The notes under the pieces are model-generated. The model made no database searches, was not told where the DNA came from, and saw only the letters and a list, made by a program, of their open reading frames with translations. This document shows, piece by piece, positions 50,034 through 59,047 of a stretch of 64,000 nucleotides of DNA. Numbering within the stretch: position 1 is the first letter of the stretch; every line of letters begins with the position of its first letter. The stretch comes from Kitasatospora sp. MMS16-BH015. Its GTDB lineage: Bacteria > Actinomycetota > Actinomycetes > Streptomycetales > Streptomycetaceae. Location: contig NZ_CP025394.1 of the NCBI RefSeq assembly GCF_002943525.1, forward strand, positions 248,001 to 312,000, written 5' to 3'. The position numbers and the translations under genes are program-made.

Positions 50034-51596
50034 CTACGGCGCGTCAGCCGGGTGCGCGGCGGCCACCGGCACGTCCGGATGCCTGAACCACGAGCCCTGG
50101 ACGGCCTGTTGGACCAGCATCAGCACCAGGCCCAGCACCAGCGAGCCGATCCCGATCACGGTCACCCCGCCGGTCTCGCCGAAGACCGGCAGGTCGATCG
50201 AGGTCGCGCCGTAGTCGGGCTTGGCGTAGACGTCGAAGGCGGCGTAGCAGAAGAAGTAGAGCAGGCTGAGGCCGCCGAGCAGCGGCAGCACGCCCTTGGT
50301 GAGGAAGTCGCGCGGGCTGCGGGTGAGCACCTTGCGGTAGTACCAGACGCAGGCGAAGCCGGTCAGGCCGTAGTAGAAGGCGATGCCGAGGCCGACGGAG
50401 GCGATCGAGTCGGTGAGCACGTTGCCGCTGATCGCGGTGAGCAGCACGTAGAAGGCGATCGAGGCGATGCCCATCACCACGGTGGACCAGGTGGGGGTGA
50501 GGAAGCGGGGGTGGACCCGGCCGAACTGCTCGGGCAGCGCGCGGTGGGTGGCCATCGAGAAGGAGGTGCGGGCGGTCGGCAGGATGGTGGTCTGGGTGGA
50601 GGCGGCGGCCGAGGTGAGCACCATGAAGATCAGCAGCTTGGTGAGGAACCAGCCGAACCCGGCCGTGCCGAACACCGCGCCGCCGAGCCCGGAGAGCACG
50701 TCCCCGGAGTTGTCCGGGTTGGCCAGACCGATGCCCTCGGTGCCGACGCCGGCGAAGGCCTGGGCGGAGGTGGAGACCAGGGCGTAGATGACCAGGAGCA
50801 GCAGGGTGGAGATGACGGCGGCCCGGCCGGGGGTGCGGGCGCTGTCGGCCGTCTCCTCGTTGACCGAGACGGCGGTGTCCCAGCCCCAGTAGATGAAGAC
50901 GGCGGCCAGGATGCCGGCCGTGAAGGCGCCGCTGGAGGAGACCGCGAAGGGGTTGTACCAGGAGGCGGCGAGGTGGATCGAGCCGGCCGGCGGATGGCTG
51001 CCGTAGGTCTTGACCAGGGCCGTCACAGAGAAGACCAGCAGCATGGCGACTTCCAGGCAGAGCAGCCAGCGCTGGAGCGCGGCGGAGATCTCGATGCCGA
51101 TGTAGCAGATCACCGTCATCACGATGATCCAGACCACCCCGGCCAGCGTGGTCCAGGTCTTGTTGCCGGCCAGCGACTCCAGCCCGACCAGCCGGAAGCC
51201 GTAGACGCCGGCGATCTGGGCCAGGTTGGCCATCACGATGATGTCGGCGACGATGATGCCCCAGCCACCCATCCACCCGGTCCGCGGCCCGAAGGCCCGG
51301 GCGGCCCAGACGAAGGTGGTGCCGCAGTCCGGATCGGAGGCGTTGAGTTCCTTGTACGCGTAGGCGATCAGCAGCATCGGGATGAACGCCAGGATGGTGA
51401 CGATCGGCGCCTGCAGCCCGACCCCGGCCACGATCAGGCCGAGGGTGGCGGCCAGGCTGTACGCGGGGGCGGTGGAGGCCAGCCCGATCGAGACCGAGGA
51501 GAACAGCCCGAGCGCGCCGGTCTTGAGGCCCTTCTCCCCCGCACCGGAGCTGATCACCGCCGGAGCGGCCGGGACTGACTTGCCGACAGGGGACAC
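50034..51596 (-). CDS. APC family amino-acid permease
   Basis: A 520-residue transporter with about 12 helices. The APC signature starts at GALGLFSSVSIGLASTAPAYSLAATLGLIV, with PDCGTTFVWAARAFGPRTGWMGGW and VFIYWGWDTAVSVNEETADSARTPGRAAV following. The substrate is probably an amino acid or amine; it cannot be set from sequence. The GTG at 51596 follows GGGAGGTG. Convergent with the truncated patatin frame and transcribed alone. Confidence 0.9.
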   Translation of the reverse strand: MSPVGKSVPAAPAVISSGAGEKGLKTGALGLFSSVSIGLASTAPAYSLAATLGLIVAGVGLQAPIVTILAFIPMLLIAYAYKELNASDPDCGTTFVWAARAFGPRTGWMGGWGIIVADIIVMANLAQIAGVYGFRLVGLESLAGNKTWTTLAGVVWIIVMTVICYIGIEISAALQRWLLCLEVAMLLVFSVTALVKTYGSHPPAGSIHLAASWYNPFAVSSSGAFTAGILAAVFIYWGWDTAVSVNEETADSARTPGRAAVISTLLLLVIYALVSTSAQAFAGVGTEGIGLANPDNSGDVLSGLGGAVFGTAGFGWFLTKLLIFMVLTSAAASTQTTILPTARTSFSMATHRALPEQFGRVHPRFLTPTWSTVVMGIASIAFYVLLTAISGNVLTDSIASVGLGIAFYYGLTGFACVWYYRKVLTRSPRDFLTKGVLPLLGGLSLLYFFCYAAFDVYAKPDYGATSIDLPVFGETGGVTVIGIGSLVLGLVLMLVQQAVQGSWFRHPDVPVAAAHPADAP

Positions 51597-51874
51597 GAGA
51601 CCCACCTCCCAGAGCACACGGGTACGCCCGGGGGCCCGGAGCACTCTCAGCCTACGACTCCCGGCCGCACCCGTCGCCGGTGACGACACCGGCCGCTCGG
51701 GTGACGCCGGGGGCGGGCCAGGGGGCCGGGCGGGTGAACCCGCGACATGCTCGGTGCGCCGCGGCGCGCCGAGGCGGTCGGCGTGCCGAGACTGGCGTCC
51801 GTGGTCACCTCGCCCTCGGGCGCCGGGTGACCGCCGTGTGATCAGGCACCATCCCCTCAGGAATGGAGAAGACC

Positions 51875-52114
51875 ATGAAGGACATCCGCAAGGCCATTGC
51901 TCTCGCGGTGGCCGCCGGAGCCCTCGTCCTCGGCTCGGCCGGCGCCGCGAGCGCCGACTCGACCGCGGAGGCCGTCGTCGCCGGTTCGCCGGGAGTCCTC
52001 TCGGGCAACAACATCCAGATCCCGATCCACATCCCGATCAACGTGTGTGGCAACAGCATCGGCGTCATCAGCATCCTGAACCCGGCGTTCGGGAACACCT
52101 GCGTCAACGCGTGA
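51875..52114 (+). CDS. Short chaplin
   Basis: A 79-residue secreted hydrophobic surface protein. Signal peptide MKDIRKAIALAVAAGALVLGSAGAASA is followed by one chaplin domain (SPGVLSGNNIQIPIHIPINVCGNSIGVISILNPAFGNTCVNA) with the two conserved Cys and the GN-x-V-x(N)-P pattern. Short chaplins assemble as amyloid-like films on aerial hyphae and spores. The ATG at 51875 has GGAGAAG upstream; an ATG at 51863 would put that site inside the gene. Monocistronic, with a strong terminator downstream. Confidence 0.92.
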   Translation: MKDIRKAIALAVAAGALVLGSAGAASADSTAEAVVAGSPGVLSGNNIQIPIHIPINVCGNSIGVISILNPAFGNTCVNA

Positions 52115-52191
52115 CGCAGAGGTGATCGGGAGGGGTCGGCGCGGCTGCGCCGGCCCCTCCTGCGTCGGCCGGTTCCCTTAGTTTTTCCTTG

Positions 52192-52237
52192 AACCCCTGT
52201 GCGGCTCGTGTGAAGAGCCGCTGGTCACAGGGGTTTT
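52192..52237. terminator. Rho-independent terminator
   Basis: AACCCCTGTG (52192-52201) pairs with CACAGGGGTT (52226-52235), with inner CGGCTC/GAGCCG stem, followed by TTTT. It is the best terminator in the window and lies between chaplin and PAP2 gene. Confidence 0.85.
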
Positions 52238-52358
52238 CGCCCGTTCCGGGCCGATTTCGGGCCGCACATTGCCAGGCATACAAGCAGCTTTTTCTTCGGC
52301 GACGTTGCTATCTTGACCCGCACCCCGAGCGTCGTTGCCCCACGAAGGAATCGCCAGC

Positions 52359-53384
52359 GTGAGCCGTCTGTTCCCCTCGGCCGAGGTCCGCCCCGTCGCG
52401 AGCCCTCCGGTGAACCCCGCCACCCGCCTTTCGCCCAGGCCGCCCCACCCGCTGAACCGGCTGCGGCTGCTGGCCTGGCCCGCGTACGCCGCCGCGCTCG
52501 TCTGGTACGTCCAGGAGAACGGGCTGCCGTACGCCAACGACGTGGTCTTCTGCTTCCTGATCGGCGCCCTGATCGCCATGGCCGTGCACAGCGGCCAGCG
52601 CGGCGGTGCCCTGCGGGTGCTCCGCGACTGGGTGCCGGTGATGGCCGCCGTCTGGACCTACTCGCTGCTGCGCGGCTACGGCGCGCACACCCCCTGGCCG
52701 GTCCGCTACCGCCCGCAGATCGCCTTCGACACCTGGCTCGGCGCCGGCCAGGTCTGGACCGTCCGGCTGCAGCACTGGCTCTGGCACCCCGGCTCGCCGC
52801 ACTGGTACGACTACGCGGCCACCACCGTCTACATGTCGCACTTCTTCGTGGTCTTCGTGCTGCTGGCCGTCTACTGGAAGCGCCGGGACCGCCGCTTCCA
52901 CCGCCTGCTCGCGCTCTACCTGGCCGTCACCTACCTCGGCTTCGCCACCTACGTGCTCTACCCGGCCGACCCGCCGTGGCTGGCCGCCCTCGACGGCCAC
53001 CTGTCGCCGGTGGACCGGATCGTCCAGTCGGTCTTCGAGGCCGGCGGGGTGCCCCGGGCCGGCTCGGTCTTCGAGAACGGCAGCCGCTTCGACAACGACG
53101 TGGCCGCGATGCCCTCGCTGCACGCGGCCTACCCGATGCTGCTCTGCCGCTTCCTCTGGGCCGGGGCCGGCCCGCGCCTGCGGGTGCTGCTGGCGGCGTA
53201 CCCGCTCGCGATGGCCTTCACCCTGGTCTACGGCGGCGAGCACTTCGTGATCGACATCCTGGTCGGCTGGCTCTACGCGATCGTGGTGCACCGGCTGCTG
53301 ACCCGCTACCTGGACCGCCGGGCGGCCGGGCGCGGGCCGCGGCTGCTCGGAGCGGCCGAGCGCTGGCCCAGCAGGAAGTCGTAG
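52359..53384 (+). CDS. PAP2-family membrane phosphatase
   Basis: A 341-residue integral-membrane protein of the PAP2 superfamily, nearest the inositol-phosphorylceramide-synthase-like group. The catalytic signature appears as MPSLHAAYPMLL and VYGGEHFVIDILVGW, with YPADPPW before them. About six helices are present. Substrates could be lipid phosphates or isoprenyl diphosphates; no neighbour settles it. The GTG at 52359 follows AAGGAA. Its 3' end overlaps the convergent ruined hydrolase frame. Confidence 0.87.
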   Translation: MSRLFPSAEVRPVASPPVNPATRLSPRPPHPLNRLRLLAWPAYAAALVWYVQENGLPYANDVVFCFLIGALIAMAVHSGQRGGALRVLRDWVPVMAAVWTYSLLRGYGAHTPWPVRYRPQIAFDTWLGAGQVWTVRLQHWLWHPGSPHWYDYAATTVYMSHFFVVFVLLAVYWKRRDRRFHRLLALYLAVTYLGFATYVLYPADPPWLAALDGHLSPVDRIVQSVFEAGGVPRAGSVFENGSRFDNDVAAMPSLHAAYPMLLCRFLWAGAGPRLRVLLAAYPLAMAFTLVYGGEHFVIDILVGWLYAIVVHRLLTRYLDRRAAGRGPRLLGAAERWPSRKS

Positions 53385-53771
53385 ACCGCCTGCCGCCCGT
53401 CCGCCGAGCGGGTCTGCACCGAGTGCGCGGCGCCGGGGATGACCAGGCCTTGCCCAGCGGGGCCAGCGCGGCCTCCCGGTGCAGGCACTCCAGCGGGGTG
53501 GAGAGGTCGCGGTCGCCGCCCAGCAGCAGCACCGGCACCCGGGGCAGCTCCCGGTCGGCGGGCGGCGCCGGCGGCACCGGCTCGCGCGGCCAGGAGAGGC
53601 AGCTCAGCAGGGTGCCGAGGCCGGTGGCCGTGGCGGCGTCGTAGGGCCAGGTCTGCTCCGGGGTCAGCCCGGCCTCGGTCCGGGCCACGCCGGACCGCTG
53701 CCTGCGGCCACTCCGGCCACCAGCACCGCCGCACCGAGCACCGCCGCGACGCGGCCACGCTTGCTCGCCAT
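53306..53771 (-). pseudogene. Secreted alpha/beta hydrolase (TAP-like) remnant
   Basis: Begins MASKRGRVAAVLGAAVLVAGVAAGS (ATG 53771, AGGAG upstream), a signal peptide. The text then jumps to the C-terminal domain of S33 tripeptidyl-aminopeptidase-like hydrolases: GLTPEQTWPYDAATATGLGTLLSCLSWPREPVPP, RVPVLLLGGDRDLSTPLECLHREAALAPLGK, and in a third frame LVIPGAAHSVQTRSADGRQAVYDFLLGQ. So the middle, with the Ser nucleophile, is deleted, and there are at least two frameshifts. The catalytic Asp and His segments remain. Dead gene. Confidence 0.78.
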
Positions 53772-54016
53772 CCTGTACTCCTGATTCCCCGTGGGTCGTA
53801 CGCAGCACGGACGTGGCGCGGCAGCACCCCCGTGCCCGCCGCACCACCGTGGGATCCCCCGCCACCTGCGGCGGCGGGCTCCGGCGAACAGTCTGCTCGG
53901 GGCGCTGGCGCGGCGCGAGGTTTCACGGCAGGATTCGAACACCTTCGAAGCCTCGGCCCCGCGCCCCGGCTCCGGGGCGCAGCGCACTGGCCGAGCTGAC
54001 GAGGGGAACAGCCGCC

Positions 54017-55006
54017 GTGATCCGACTCCTGGTCGACTCCACCGGGCTCGCCCGCACCCGTTTCGTGGTCTCGCCGCTGCACGAGGCGATCGGCACCCTG
54101 ATGCCCTCGGGGTTGCGGCCGCGCAGCGGGCCGGACGCCTGGATGGGCCGGGCCCGCCGGGTGCTGCGCCGGGAGGGCCTGGAGCTGCTGGCGGCCTTCG
54201 CCCTGGACCAGGCGGGCAGCTACCTGCCGGATTTCCTCACCCCACACCCGAGCGGCCCGGCCCCGGGCATCGCCGAGCAGGTGGAGGCCGTCCGCACCAC
54301 CCCGCCCGAGCGGGTGCTGGCCGAGCTGGACGCCGTCCGCCACGGCCGCCCGGCGGCCAACCTGGCGGGGCGCGAGCTGCCCGAGGTGGTCGAGCGCACC
54401 CTGGCGCAGGGCCCGGCCGAGCTGGCCCGGCGGGCGGCCGAGGAGTTGGAGCGGTACTGGGAGCTGGCGATGGCGCCCTACTGGCCCGAGGCCCGTTCGG
54501 TGCTGGACGCCGAGGTGGACCGGCGCGGCCGGGTGCTGGCCCGGCACGGTGCCGCGGCGATGCTCAACTCGCTGACCCCGCAGCTGCGGTGGGCGGACGG
54601 ACGGATCGAGCTGGAGAGCCGGTACGAGGTCTGCGTGCCCGCCCCCGAGGTGCTGCTGCTGCCCTCGCTGGTCAACCAGGAGACGCTGATCATCCTGGAC
54701 CCGGTGCCCGGCCTCCAGCGCACCCCGGCCCTGCACTACCCGATCGAACGGCCCTCCGCCGTCTCGGAGTTGCCCGACCCCTCGGTGGCCCAGCTGCTCG
54801 GCCCGACCCGGGCCGCGCTGCTCGCCTCGCTCGGCCGGCCCGCCACCACCAGCGCGCTGGCGGCCCGGCACTTCCTCAGCGAGAGCACCGCCTCCTACCA
54901 CCTGGGCGTGCTGCACCGCTCCGGTCTGGTCAGCCGCAACCGGAGCGGCCGGGAGGTGCTCTACCAGCGCACCGAACGCGCCGAGCACCTCACCCGACAG
55001 AGCTGA
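54017..55006 (+). CDS. ArsR-like winged-helix regulator (DUF5937 type)
   Basis: A 329-residue regulator. The first two thirds are a DUF5937-like helical domain (TGLARTRFVVSPLHEAIGTLMPSG...). The C-terminus is a winged helix: RAALLASLGRPATTSALAARHFLSESTASYHLGVLHRSGLVSRNRSGREVLYQRTERAEHL. Such regulators often control efflux or biosynthesis. It is convergent with the Gfo/Idh gene at the end of the candidate cluster, so it may belong to that locus. The GTG at 54017 follows GAGGGGAA; the upstream extension of the open frame is Arg-rich and unsupported. Confidence 0.85.
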   Translation: MIRLLVDSTGLARTRFVVSPLHEAIGTLMPSGLRPRSGPDAWMGRARRVLRREGLELLAAFALDQAGSYLPDFLTPHPSGPAPGIAEQVEAVRTTPPERVLAELDAVRHGRPAANLAGRELPEVVERTLAQGPAELARRAAEELERYWELAMAPYWPEARSVLDAEVDRRGRVLARHGAAAMLNSLTPQLRWADGRIELESRYEVCVPAPEVLLLPSLVNQETLIILDPVPGLQRTPALHYPIERPSAVSELPDPSVAQLLGPTRAALLASLGRPATTSALAARHFLSESTASYHLGVLHRSGLVSRNRSGREVLYQRTERAEHLTRQS

Positions 55007-55034
55007 CGAACGGCCGCCTCCGACTGACGGAGCG

Positions 55035-55964
55035 TCACTTCGCCTGCTGCTCCAGGCACTCGACCACGTACTCGCACAGCTCGTGGGTGCGCAGCGCGTC
55101 CCGGGCCGGGAGCACCCGGCCCGCCCGCACCGCGTCCAGGAAGTGCAGCACCACCTGCTCGATGCCGCGCTGGCGGGCCACCGAGACCCAGTCGCCGCGC
55201 CGCCGCACGGTGGGCTGGCCACGGTGGTCGATCACCTCGGACAGGTTGACCACCACCCGCTTGGAGTCGCCGCCGGAGACCTCCAGCACCTCCTCGGTCG
55301 ACCCGCTCATCCGGTTCATCACCCCGATCGCGGTGAAGCCCTCCCCGGCCAGGGTCAGCACCACGTGCTCGACCAGGCCGTCCCGGCTCCGGGAGCGCAC
55401 GTCGGTGTCGGTCACCTCTCCCGGCACCAGGTGCAGCAGGCTGTCGATCACGTGGATGAAGTCGTCGTAGACCAGGGTGCGGGCCGCCTCCGGCAGGCCC
55501 TCACGGTGCTTCTGCATCAGGATCAGGTCGCGCGGGCGCTCCTTGGCCAGCACGTACCCGGGCGCGTAACGGCGGTTGAAGCCGACCAGCAGGCTGCGCT
55601 GCGCCCGCTCGGCCAGCTCCACCAGCCGCCGGGAGCCGTCCAGCGTGTAGTCCAGCGGCTTGTCCACGTACACGTCCACCCCGGCGGCCAGCAGCCGCTC
55701 GACGATCGGCACGTGCTGGTCGGTCGAGGCGTGCACGAAGGCCGCCTTGATCCCGCTGTCGATCAGCTCGCCCAGATCGGTGTACCGCTCCGTCACCCGG
55801 TAGGCGTCGCCGATCCGGTCCAGCTTGGCCCGGTCCCGGGTCATCAGCCGCAGCTCCACCCTCGGCAGCGCGCCCAGCACCGGCAGGTACGCCTTCTGCG
55901 CGATGTCCCCGAGCCCGATCACCCCGACCGGCAGCAGGGCGTCGGAGGTGGTGGTCGAAGTCAT
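55035..55964 (-). CDS. Gfo/Idh/MocA family oxidoreductase
   Basis: A 309-residue NAD(P)-dependent oxidoreductase. Rossmann motif VGVIGLGDIAQKAYLPVLGALPRVELRLMTRDRAK, then FVHASTDQHVPIVERLLAAGVDVYVDKPLDYTLDGSRRLVELAERAQRSLLVGFNRRYAPGYV, where the conserved Lys-Pro and the NRR block are seen. Usual substrates are sugars, inositols and aminosugars, but the family is broad. It follows ArgRS by 57 bases on the same strand and is probably the last gene of the candidate cluster. ATG start at 55964. Confidence 0.9.
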   Translation of the reverse strand: MTSTTTSDALLPVGVIGLGDIAQKAYLPVLGALPRVELRLMTRDRAKLDRIGDAYRVTERYTDLGELIDSGIKAAFVHASTDQHVPIVERLLAAGVDVYVDKPLDYTLDGSRRLVELAERAQRSLLVGFNRRYAPGYVLAKERPRDLILMQKHREGLPEAARTLVYDDFIHVIDSLLHLVPGEVTDTDVRSRSRDGLVEHVVLTLAGEGFTAIGVMNRMSGSTEEVLEVSGGDSKRVVVNLSEVIDHRGQPTVRRRGDWVSVARQRGIEQVVLHFLDAVRAGRVLPARDALRTHELCEYVVECLEQQAK

Positions 55965-56021
55965 CGCGGCACTCCAGGGCTCGGGGGTACGTGGCTCTCA
56001 CCCTATCCGGAAGGAAACCTG

Positions 56022-57761
56022 CTAGATCTTCTCCGGCGTCTCGATCCCGAGCAGCGAGAGCCCGAGGGTGAGCACCCGCGAGGCGAGCGCCGCGAGCAGC
56101 AGCCGCGATGCGCGCAGCTCCGGGGCGCCGGCCGCCAGGATCGGGCAGGCGGCGTAGAAGGCGGAGAAGCTGCGGGCCGTCGCGTAGAGGTGGGTGCAGA
56201 GCTTGTGCGGGGCGTGGCCGCGGGTCGCGGCGGAGACGGCGGCGGGGAACTCCAGGACGCGCAGCAACAGGGCCCGCTCGCGCGGGTCGGTGAGCAGCAC
56301 CGGGGTGCCGGCGGCCGGGGCGGCGCCAGCCGCGCGCAGCACGGAGCGGGCCCGGCAGTTGGCGTACTGGAGGTAGACGGCGGTGTTGCCGTCCATCGCG
56401 AGCATCCGGTCCCAGTCGAAGAGGTAGTCGCGGCGGCGGTCGTGGGCCAGGTCGGCATACTTGACCGCGCCGATGCCCACCGCCCGGGCCACCGCCGCCT
56501 GCTGCCCCGGCGGGAGCGCGCGGGGCTCGGCGATCTCGGCGGCCCGGTCCACCGCCTCCACCAGGAGGTCGACCAGCTTGACCGAGCCGCCCGCCCGGGT
56601 GCGCACGGCCCGGCCGTCGCTGCCCAGGACGGAGCCGAAGCCGATGTGCTCGGCGTGGTGCTCCGCCATCAGCCAGCCGGCCTCGCGCAGCACGGCGAAG
56701 ACCAGCGCGAAGTGCTGGGCCTGAGGGCTGCCGACCACGTAGAGGAGGTCGGTGGCGCCGCGCTCCTCCAGCCAGTAGCGGGCGGCGGCCAGGTCGGTGG
56801 CGGCGTAGCCGTAGCCGCCGCCGCGCTTGCGGACGATCACCGCGAGCGGGTCGCCGTCGCGGTTGGTGAAGCCCTCGGGGAAGGTGCAGACGGCGCCGCC
56901 GCTGACCCGGGTGAGCCGCCGGGCGCCGAGCTCCTTGACCAGGTCGGCGAGGAAGGGGTTGTAGAAGCTCTCCCCATACACGTCGGCCGGGGTGAGCTCG
57001 ATGCCGAGCAGCCGGTAGACCTGCTCGAAGTGGCCGGCCGACTCCTCGACCAGCCGGCGCCACCAGGTGAGGGTCTGGTCGTGGCCGCCCTGCAGCAGCA
57101 CCACCCGGCGCCGGGCCCGGCTGGCGAACTCCGGCTCGGCGTCGAACTTCTTCCGGGCCTCCTGGTAGAAGCCGTTGAGGTCGCCGATCGAGCCGGCCCC
57201 GGCTGCCTCGGTCAGGCCCTCGTCCACCAGGTGCTCGATCAGCATGCCGAACGGCGTGCCCCAGTCGCCGATGTGGTTGTGCGGGATGACCTGGTGACCG
57301 GCGAACCGCAGCAGCCGCCCGATCGCGTCGCCCAGCACGGTGGAGCGCAGGTGGCCGACGTGCATCTCCTTGGCCACGTTGGGGCTGGAGTAGTCGAGCG
57401 CGATCCGGCGCGGGGCCTCGGTGAGCGGCACGCCGAGCCGCTCCTCGCCCGGCAGGGCGCTCGCCCGGGCGGCCAGCCAGTCGGCCCGGAGCACCAGGTT
57501 GAGGAAGCCCTTCCCGCTGACCTCCGGCGGCTCGACCAGGTCGGCCGCGTCCAGCGCGGCCGCGATCTCCTCGGCCACCTCCCGGGCCGCCCGGCCGAGC
57601 CGGGCGGCCAGCGCCATCGCCACCCCGGTCTGGTAGTCCACCCCCGCGCGCCGGGAGGGCCGGATCACCGCCTGCTCCGGGTCGAGCTCCAGGCCCAGGG
57701 CCTCCCCCACCGCCCGGGCCACCCGTCGGCCCAACTCCACGCTCACGTCCGTGTGCACCAC
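56022..57761 (-). CDS. argS: Arginyl-tRNA synthetase in biosynthetic operon
   Basis: A 579-residue class I synthetase with all expected parts: N-terminal tRNA-D-loop domain (GRRVARAVGEALGLELDPEQAVIRPSRRAGVDYQTGVAMALAARLG), HIGH as NVAKEMHVGHLRSTVLGDAIGRLL, and the KMSKS-loop equivalent SVLGSDGRAVRTRAGGSVKLVDLL. The anticodon-binding C-terminus has PHKLCTHLYATARSFSAFY. It looks functional. It begins 3 bases after the hotdog gene's stop within a biosynthetic operon, so charged Arg-tRNA may be a substrate of the pathway, or this may be a self-resistant copy. GTG start at 57761; a second GTG follows immediately. Confidence 0.92.
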   Translation of the reverse strand: MVHTDVSVELGRRVARAVGEALGLELDPEQAVIRPSRRAGVDYQTGVAMALAARLGRAAREVAEEIAAALDAADLVEPPEVSGKGFLNLVLRADWLAARASALPGEERLGVPLTEAPRRIALDYSSPNVAKEMHVGHLRSTVLGDAIGRLLRFAGHQVIPHNHIGDWGTPFGMLIEHLVDEGLTEAAGAGSIGDLNGFYQEARKKFDAEPEFASRARRRVVLLQGGHDQTLTWWRRLVEESAGHFEQVYRLLGIELTPADVYGESFYNPFLADLVKELGARRLTRVSGGAVCTFPEGFTNRDGDPLAVIVRKRGGGYGYAATDLAAARYWLEERGATDLLYVVGSPQAQHFALVFAVLREAGWLMAEHHAEHIGFGSVLGSDGRAVRTRAGGSVKLVDLLVEAVDRAAEIAEPRALPPGQQAAVARAVGIGAVKYADLAHDRRRDYLFDWDRMLAMDGNTAVYLQYANCRARSVLRAAGAAPAAGTPVLLTDPRERALLLRVLEFPAAVSAATRGHAPHKLCTHLYATARSFSAFYAACPILAAGAPELRASRLLLAALASRVLTLGLSLLGIETPEKI

Positions 57762-57764
57762 GCC

Positions 57765-58235
57765 TCAGCCCTCCCGCTCCGCCGGCCCGGCCGTCCGGAC
57801 CACCAGCGTCGACCACTCCGTCAGCACCTGCTCACCGTCGGCCCCGCAGACCTCGGTGCGCAGGGTGAGTGCGAGGTTGCCCGCCAGGCTCTTGGCCTCC
57901 TCGATCACCACCACGCAGCTCAGCCGGTCGCCGGCCCGGATCGGCCGCTGGTAGACGAAGCGCTGCGCGCCGTGCACCAGGTGGTCGAAGTCGATGCCCA
58001 ACTCGGGGTCGCCGGTGACCTGTTCGGCGGCCTCCTGGGTGAAGACCACGGGGTAGGTGGGCGGGGCCAGCACGTCCGGGTGGCCCATCGCCCGGGCGGT
58101 GGCCACGTCCCGGTAGATCAGCGAGTCGTCGCCGATCGCCCGGGCGAAGCTGCGGATGTGCTCCCGCCCGACCTCGTACGGCGGGGTCGGCGGGTAGCTG
58201 CGGCCCACCGCCTTCAGGATGGCCGGCTCGCTCAA
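57765..58235 (-). CDS. MaoC/FAS1-like hotdog dehydratase
   Basis: A 156-residue hotdog-fold protein. The segment SYPPTPPYEVGREHIRSFARAIGDDSLIYRDVATARAMGHPDVLAPPTYPVVF is the MaoC N-terminal (HadA-like) profile. These act on 3-hydroxyacyl-ACP or -CoA, often with a second subunit carrying the catalytic Asp-His; I see no second subunit nearby. The TTG start at 58235 overlaps the stop of the heme-oxygenase-like gene (TTGA), so translation is coupled. Confidence 0.78.
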   Translation of the reverse strand: MSEPAILKAVGRSYPPTPPYEVGREHIRSFARAIGDDSLIYRDVATARAMGHPDVLAPPTYPVVFTQEAAEQVTGDPELGIDFDHLVHGAQRFVYQRPIRAGDRLSCVVVIEEAKSLAGNLALTLRTEVCGADGEQVLTEWSTLVVRTAGPAEREG

Positions 58236-58954
58236 CGCTCCGTCACCGCCCGGGGCGCGATGTGCACCGGGCACTTCCAGCCCTCCTCGGGGAGCCGGCC
58301 GGAGTACATCACCGTCTCGGGGTGGTCGCCGTCGAACAGCGCCAGCGCCGGGTTCTCGCTGCCCTGGAGCCTGCGGTCGCGGGCCCGGATGGTGGTGGTC
58401 ATCCGGGTGATCGCGCCGGTCTCGCGCAGGATGTCGAACTGCTCGTGCGCGTTGAACACCAGGGTCGGGCGCTCCGGCCGCCGGGCCAGCCGGGAGGAGC
58501 CGGGGTGCATGCCGACGATGAAGAACGGCCGCCCGGCGAAGCTGAAGGAGAAGCCCTTGGTGTTGGGGTCGGTGCCCACCAGCGGGCTCCAGTCGTGGTG
58601 TTCGCGGTCCAGGTCGTGGAGCGACTGGAGCTGCTGCCACATCAGGTGCTCGAACTCCGCCTCGCTCAGCCCGGCCGGCCCGGCGAAGCTGGCCACGAAG
58701 GAGGCGAAGGCCTCCGCCCGGATCGGGTAGTCCTGGATGTACTGCCACAGCTCGGCGGCCAGCGCCCGCGCGCTCTCCGGCGAGCCCAACTCGCCGTAGC
58801 TGCGGAACCGGTAGTCGCCCCGGCGCAGCAGGCCCTTGCCCACCAGACAGGGGTACGGCTCGCTCATCACCATCGCCCGGAACGACTGGTGGGCCTCCTC
58901 CCCCGCCGGGCCGGGCTCGGCGGGCGGGAACGGGTTGTGCGCTGCTGCGTTCAC
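58232..58954 (-). CDS. YqcI/YcgG (GntA-type) heme N-oxygenase
   Basis: A 240-residue member of the YqcI/YcgG family, which includes GntA, a heme-dependent N-hydroxylase of guanitoxin biosynthesis. Seen: SEPYPCLVGKGLLRRGDYRFRSYGELGSPESARALAAELWQYI, FSFSFAGRPFFIVGMHPGSSRLARRPERPTLVFNAHEQFD and PETVMYSGRLPEEGWKCPVH. The conserved His residues (HPGSSR and NAHEQFD) may include the heme ligand. N-hydroxylation of a guanidine or amine fits the ArgRS downstream, but that link is inference. The GTG at 58954 has AGGGGAT upstream. Follows the ACP gene by 93 bases. Confidence 0.82.
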   Translation of the reverse strand: MNAAAHNPFPPAEPGPAGEEAHQSFRAMVMSEPYPCLVGKGLLRRGDYRFRSYGELGSPESARALAAELWQYIQDYPIRAEAFASFVASFAGPAGLSEAEFEHLMWQQLQSLHDLDREHHDWSPLVGTDPNTKGFSFSFAGRPFFIVGMHPGSSRLARRPERPTLVFNAHEQFDILRETGAITRMTTTIRARDRRLQGSENPALALFDGDHPETVMYSGRLPEEGWKCPVHIAPRAVTER

Positions 58955-59047
58955 TGCGATCCCCTGCGGCTGTGGCGGGTTGAGGGCTGGTACGGGGGTC
59001 GGGGGCATCCGGGGTGGTGCCCCCGACCGGTCTCGAGCCTCGGTGTG

